Origin: Pontibacter fetidus
Lineage (GTDB): Bacteria; Bacteroidota; Bacteroidia; Cytophagales; Hymenobacteraceae
Length of the DNA: 64,000 nucleotides
Assembly: GCF_010119545.1 (NCBI RefSeq)
Contig: NZ_JAAEAA010000013.1
Span: 1-64,000 of the forward strand
Direction of reading: 5' to 3'
This document shows positions 62,880-64,000 of the stretch, piece after piece; within the stretch, counting starts at the first letter, position 1, and each line of letters starts with the position of its first letter. Below the pieces are notes generated by a model. That model was not told the DNA's origin. It saw nothing but the letters and a program-made list of their open reading frames with translations, and did not search any database. A program made the translations under genes and the position numbers.

Positions 62880-63525
62880 GCTAGAGCCTAATACTATAGT
62901 TGAACATTTGTCATTTCGACGCAAGGAGAAATCTGTACCAGCTTTTAGTTAATTATAGTTGCATCTTGAGCCAAGCTATACTTTCAAATTTCCTCTAATC
63001 CTGGGAGCTTTACCTACCCATCGTTTCAAATGAGCTTTGGTGCCCTCACGGCCGGGAGGCCCCGTCTTCGGGCATCGCGCTGCTGCCTTCTTGCTATCCT
63101 CGTTCCTCGGATTGGCTCACGCCACCGCAACAAGTCAAAGGCGCTCAACCCAAAGACTGCTATCTTTCTATTATGTTCCTCTGTCTATAGTTTGATAGTA
63201 TAAGCTTCGAGATTGATCGTGGGTATAGTTTCGTAGGAACAGGTCGCGACCTGTCCGCCTCATGGACTATAACTATGAATCTATACAGTCAACTATAATT
63301 ATAGCCAAAAAATCCCCTCTTGAGAGGGGCAGGGGTGTGTTATAGCAAAGGCTTCACGCATCTCGTCACAAGATCCTTCCAGGATGACAAATAAAGTAGT
63401 AGTAGCAGTAAAAACTCCCTCTCCTGTATTGGGGGTAGGAACCCTCTTCAAAAGGAGAGGGCTGGGGTGAGGTTAAATCCTGCTAATCCATTAATCCTGC
63501 AAATCCTGATTCAGACAAGCTTACT
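62880..63525. repeat. Mosaic intergenic repeat, copy R5
   Basis: No gene is seen in 62752-63525. The order is GTCATTTCGACGCAAGGAG; CTTTCAAATTTCC...CTCACGGCCGGGAGGCC; CTCAACCCAAAGACTGC; a one-base variant of the 20-bp palindrome (about 63237-63256); CCCCTCTTGAGAGGGG with GTGTGTTATAG; ACAAGATCCTTCCAGGATGA; a CTCCCTCTCCTGTATTGGGG...GGAGAGGGCTGGGG hairpin; and the tail CAAATCCTGATTCAGACAAG. Very close to R1, including the ATCGCGCTGCTGCCTTCTTG inner part. Confidence 0.85.
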
Positions 63526-64000
63526 CTAATTCCCTTCCTCTCTTGGTTTGTGCGGGCCGGTTTCGTAGTCTTTTTTCTCCATTTCCAGGCGGTGCAGTTC
63601 TTCGGGGGTAAGGGAAGTGGCGAGTGTGCCTAAATTTGGTTGTCCGGCATCTACCCAGGCGGTATACCAAAAGCTGGCAACGGTTTGTATCGCTAAGCGC
63701 ATTTGCCGCTCTACCTGGCCGTTCAGCTTTTTACTATAGGCTTCCGAAAATTCGCGGGAGTAAACACGGGTGGTCAGGTTATTTCGCAGTTCAAAGCCGT
63801 ATTTTTTCTCCTCATCAAAAGCTATAGTTAACTGGCGCTCAAAACTCAGCACAGAATCAAGGGCTATGTGGGCGCTGGCAACCAGGTCCCAGGCCCGCAG
63901 CTGCGGATTAGTAATGTACTGTGCAGGACCTACAAAAAAGTCATAGTTATCTGAAAACAGTTCCGGCAACCGCGACTCCCAGAAGCCATGTATCCCGCGC
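63526..64000 (-). CDS. Zinc-dependent phospholipase C-like protein, C-terminal part (cut by window edge)
   Basis: At least 158 codons, open to base 64000, so the start is outside. The frame continues upstream of an apparent TTG/Leu as RGIHGFWESRLPELF, which I recognise as part of a Bacteroidota family annotated zinc dependent phospholipase C (S1/P1 nuclease-like helical fold), where His and Glu of HGFWES would bind metal. The rest is helical (AHIALDSVLSFERQLTIAFDE...RQMRLAIQTVASFWYTAWVDAG). The C-terminal tail is charged. The assignment is from memory of the family block, and most of the active site is outside the window. Confidence 0.55.
   Translation of the reverse strand, partial: RGIHGFWESRLPELFSDNYDFFVGPAQYITNPQLRAWDLVASAHIALDSVLSFERQLTIAFDEEKKYGFELRNNLTTRVYSREFSEAYSKKLNGQVERQMRLAIQTVASFWYTAWVDAGQPNLGTLATSLTPEELHRLEMEKKDYETGPHKPREEGN

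Overview
The window is ordinary chromosomal DNA from a Bacteroidota bacterium, most likely of the Cytophagales and probably close to Pontibacter/Hymenobacteraceae. The signs are a gliding/type IX-secretion C-terminal sorting domain, a TonB-dependent receptor with a carboxypeptidase-regulatory-like N-terminus, FloA/NfeD, an archaeal-type ProS, LytS/LytTR signalling, DUF4142/DUF4168/DUF349 proteins, near absence of Shine-Dalgarno sequences and several TTTG...TAnnTTTG promoters. The genus is inference. No rRNA, tRNA, CRISPR array or prophage was seen.

Layout. 1-188: 5' end of an ISAs1-type transposase and its IS end. 452-1917: floA and nfeD. 2886-4364: proS. 4549-11443: a Tyr/Arg-rich lipoprotein, a FadL-like outer-membrane protein, a DPP-IV-type peptidase, a methyltransferase and an NTF2-like exported protein. 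11456-13674: a RelA/SpoT-fold protein and a ClC channel. 13963-25345: a kynurenine (tryptophan catabolism) cluster with an aldehyde dehydrogenase (2-aminomuconate-semialdehyde type), an SDR, 3-hydroxyanthranilate dioxygenase, kynurenine monooxygenase, kynureninase and ACMS decarboxylase. It would take kynurenine to 2-aminomuconate, and it is interrupted by an AlkB-like dioxygenase and two cation/proton antiporters. 25482-34190: cell-envelope proteins, a LytS/LytTR two-component pair and a TonB-dependent receptor. 34880-43407: asnS, rpoN, a PAP2-like membrane protein, an enoyl-CoA hydratase and small exported proteins. 43636-48781: tandem DUF4142 genes, uvrA and tandem DUF202 genes. 48821-64000: a large T9SS-sorted surface protein, a LOG-family protein, an FtsX-like permease, queA, ispD, an orphan ABC ATPase, a DUF349 protein, ettA, a 32-residue membrane peptide, a class-C beta-lactamase-fold hydrolase and a phospholipase C-like protein cut by the window edge.

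The most unusual content is not a gene. The perfect 10-bp palindrome AACTATAGTT occurs at least 23 times (about 0.06 expected), with many more copies of its core CTATAG. It lies between genes, in terminator loops, over stop codons and inside genes, where it nearly always encodes Thr-Ile-Val. It behaves like the cyanobacterial HIP1 palindrome or a DNA-uptake-type sequence. One CTATAG supplies both stop codons of the convergent genes ispD and the ABC ATPase. In addition, six long intergenic stretches are copies of one mosaic repeat whose modules keep nearly the same order. One copy carries a 164-bp MITE-like insertion with a reconstructable empty site.
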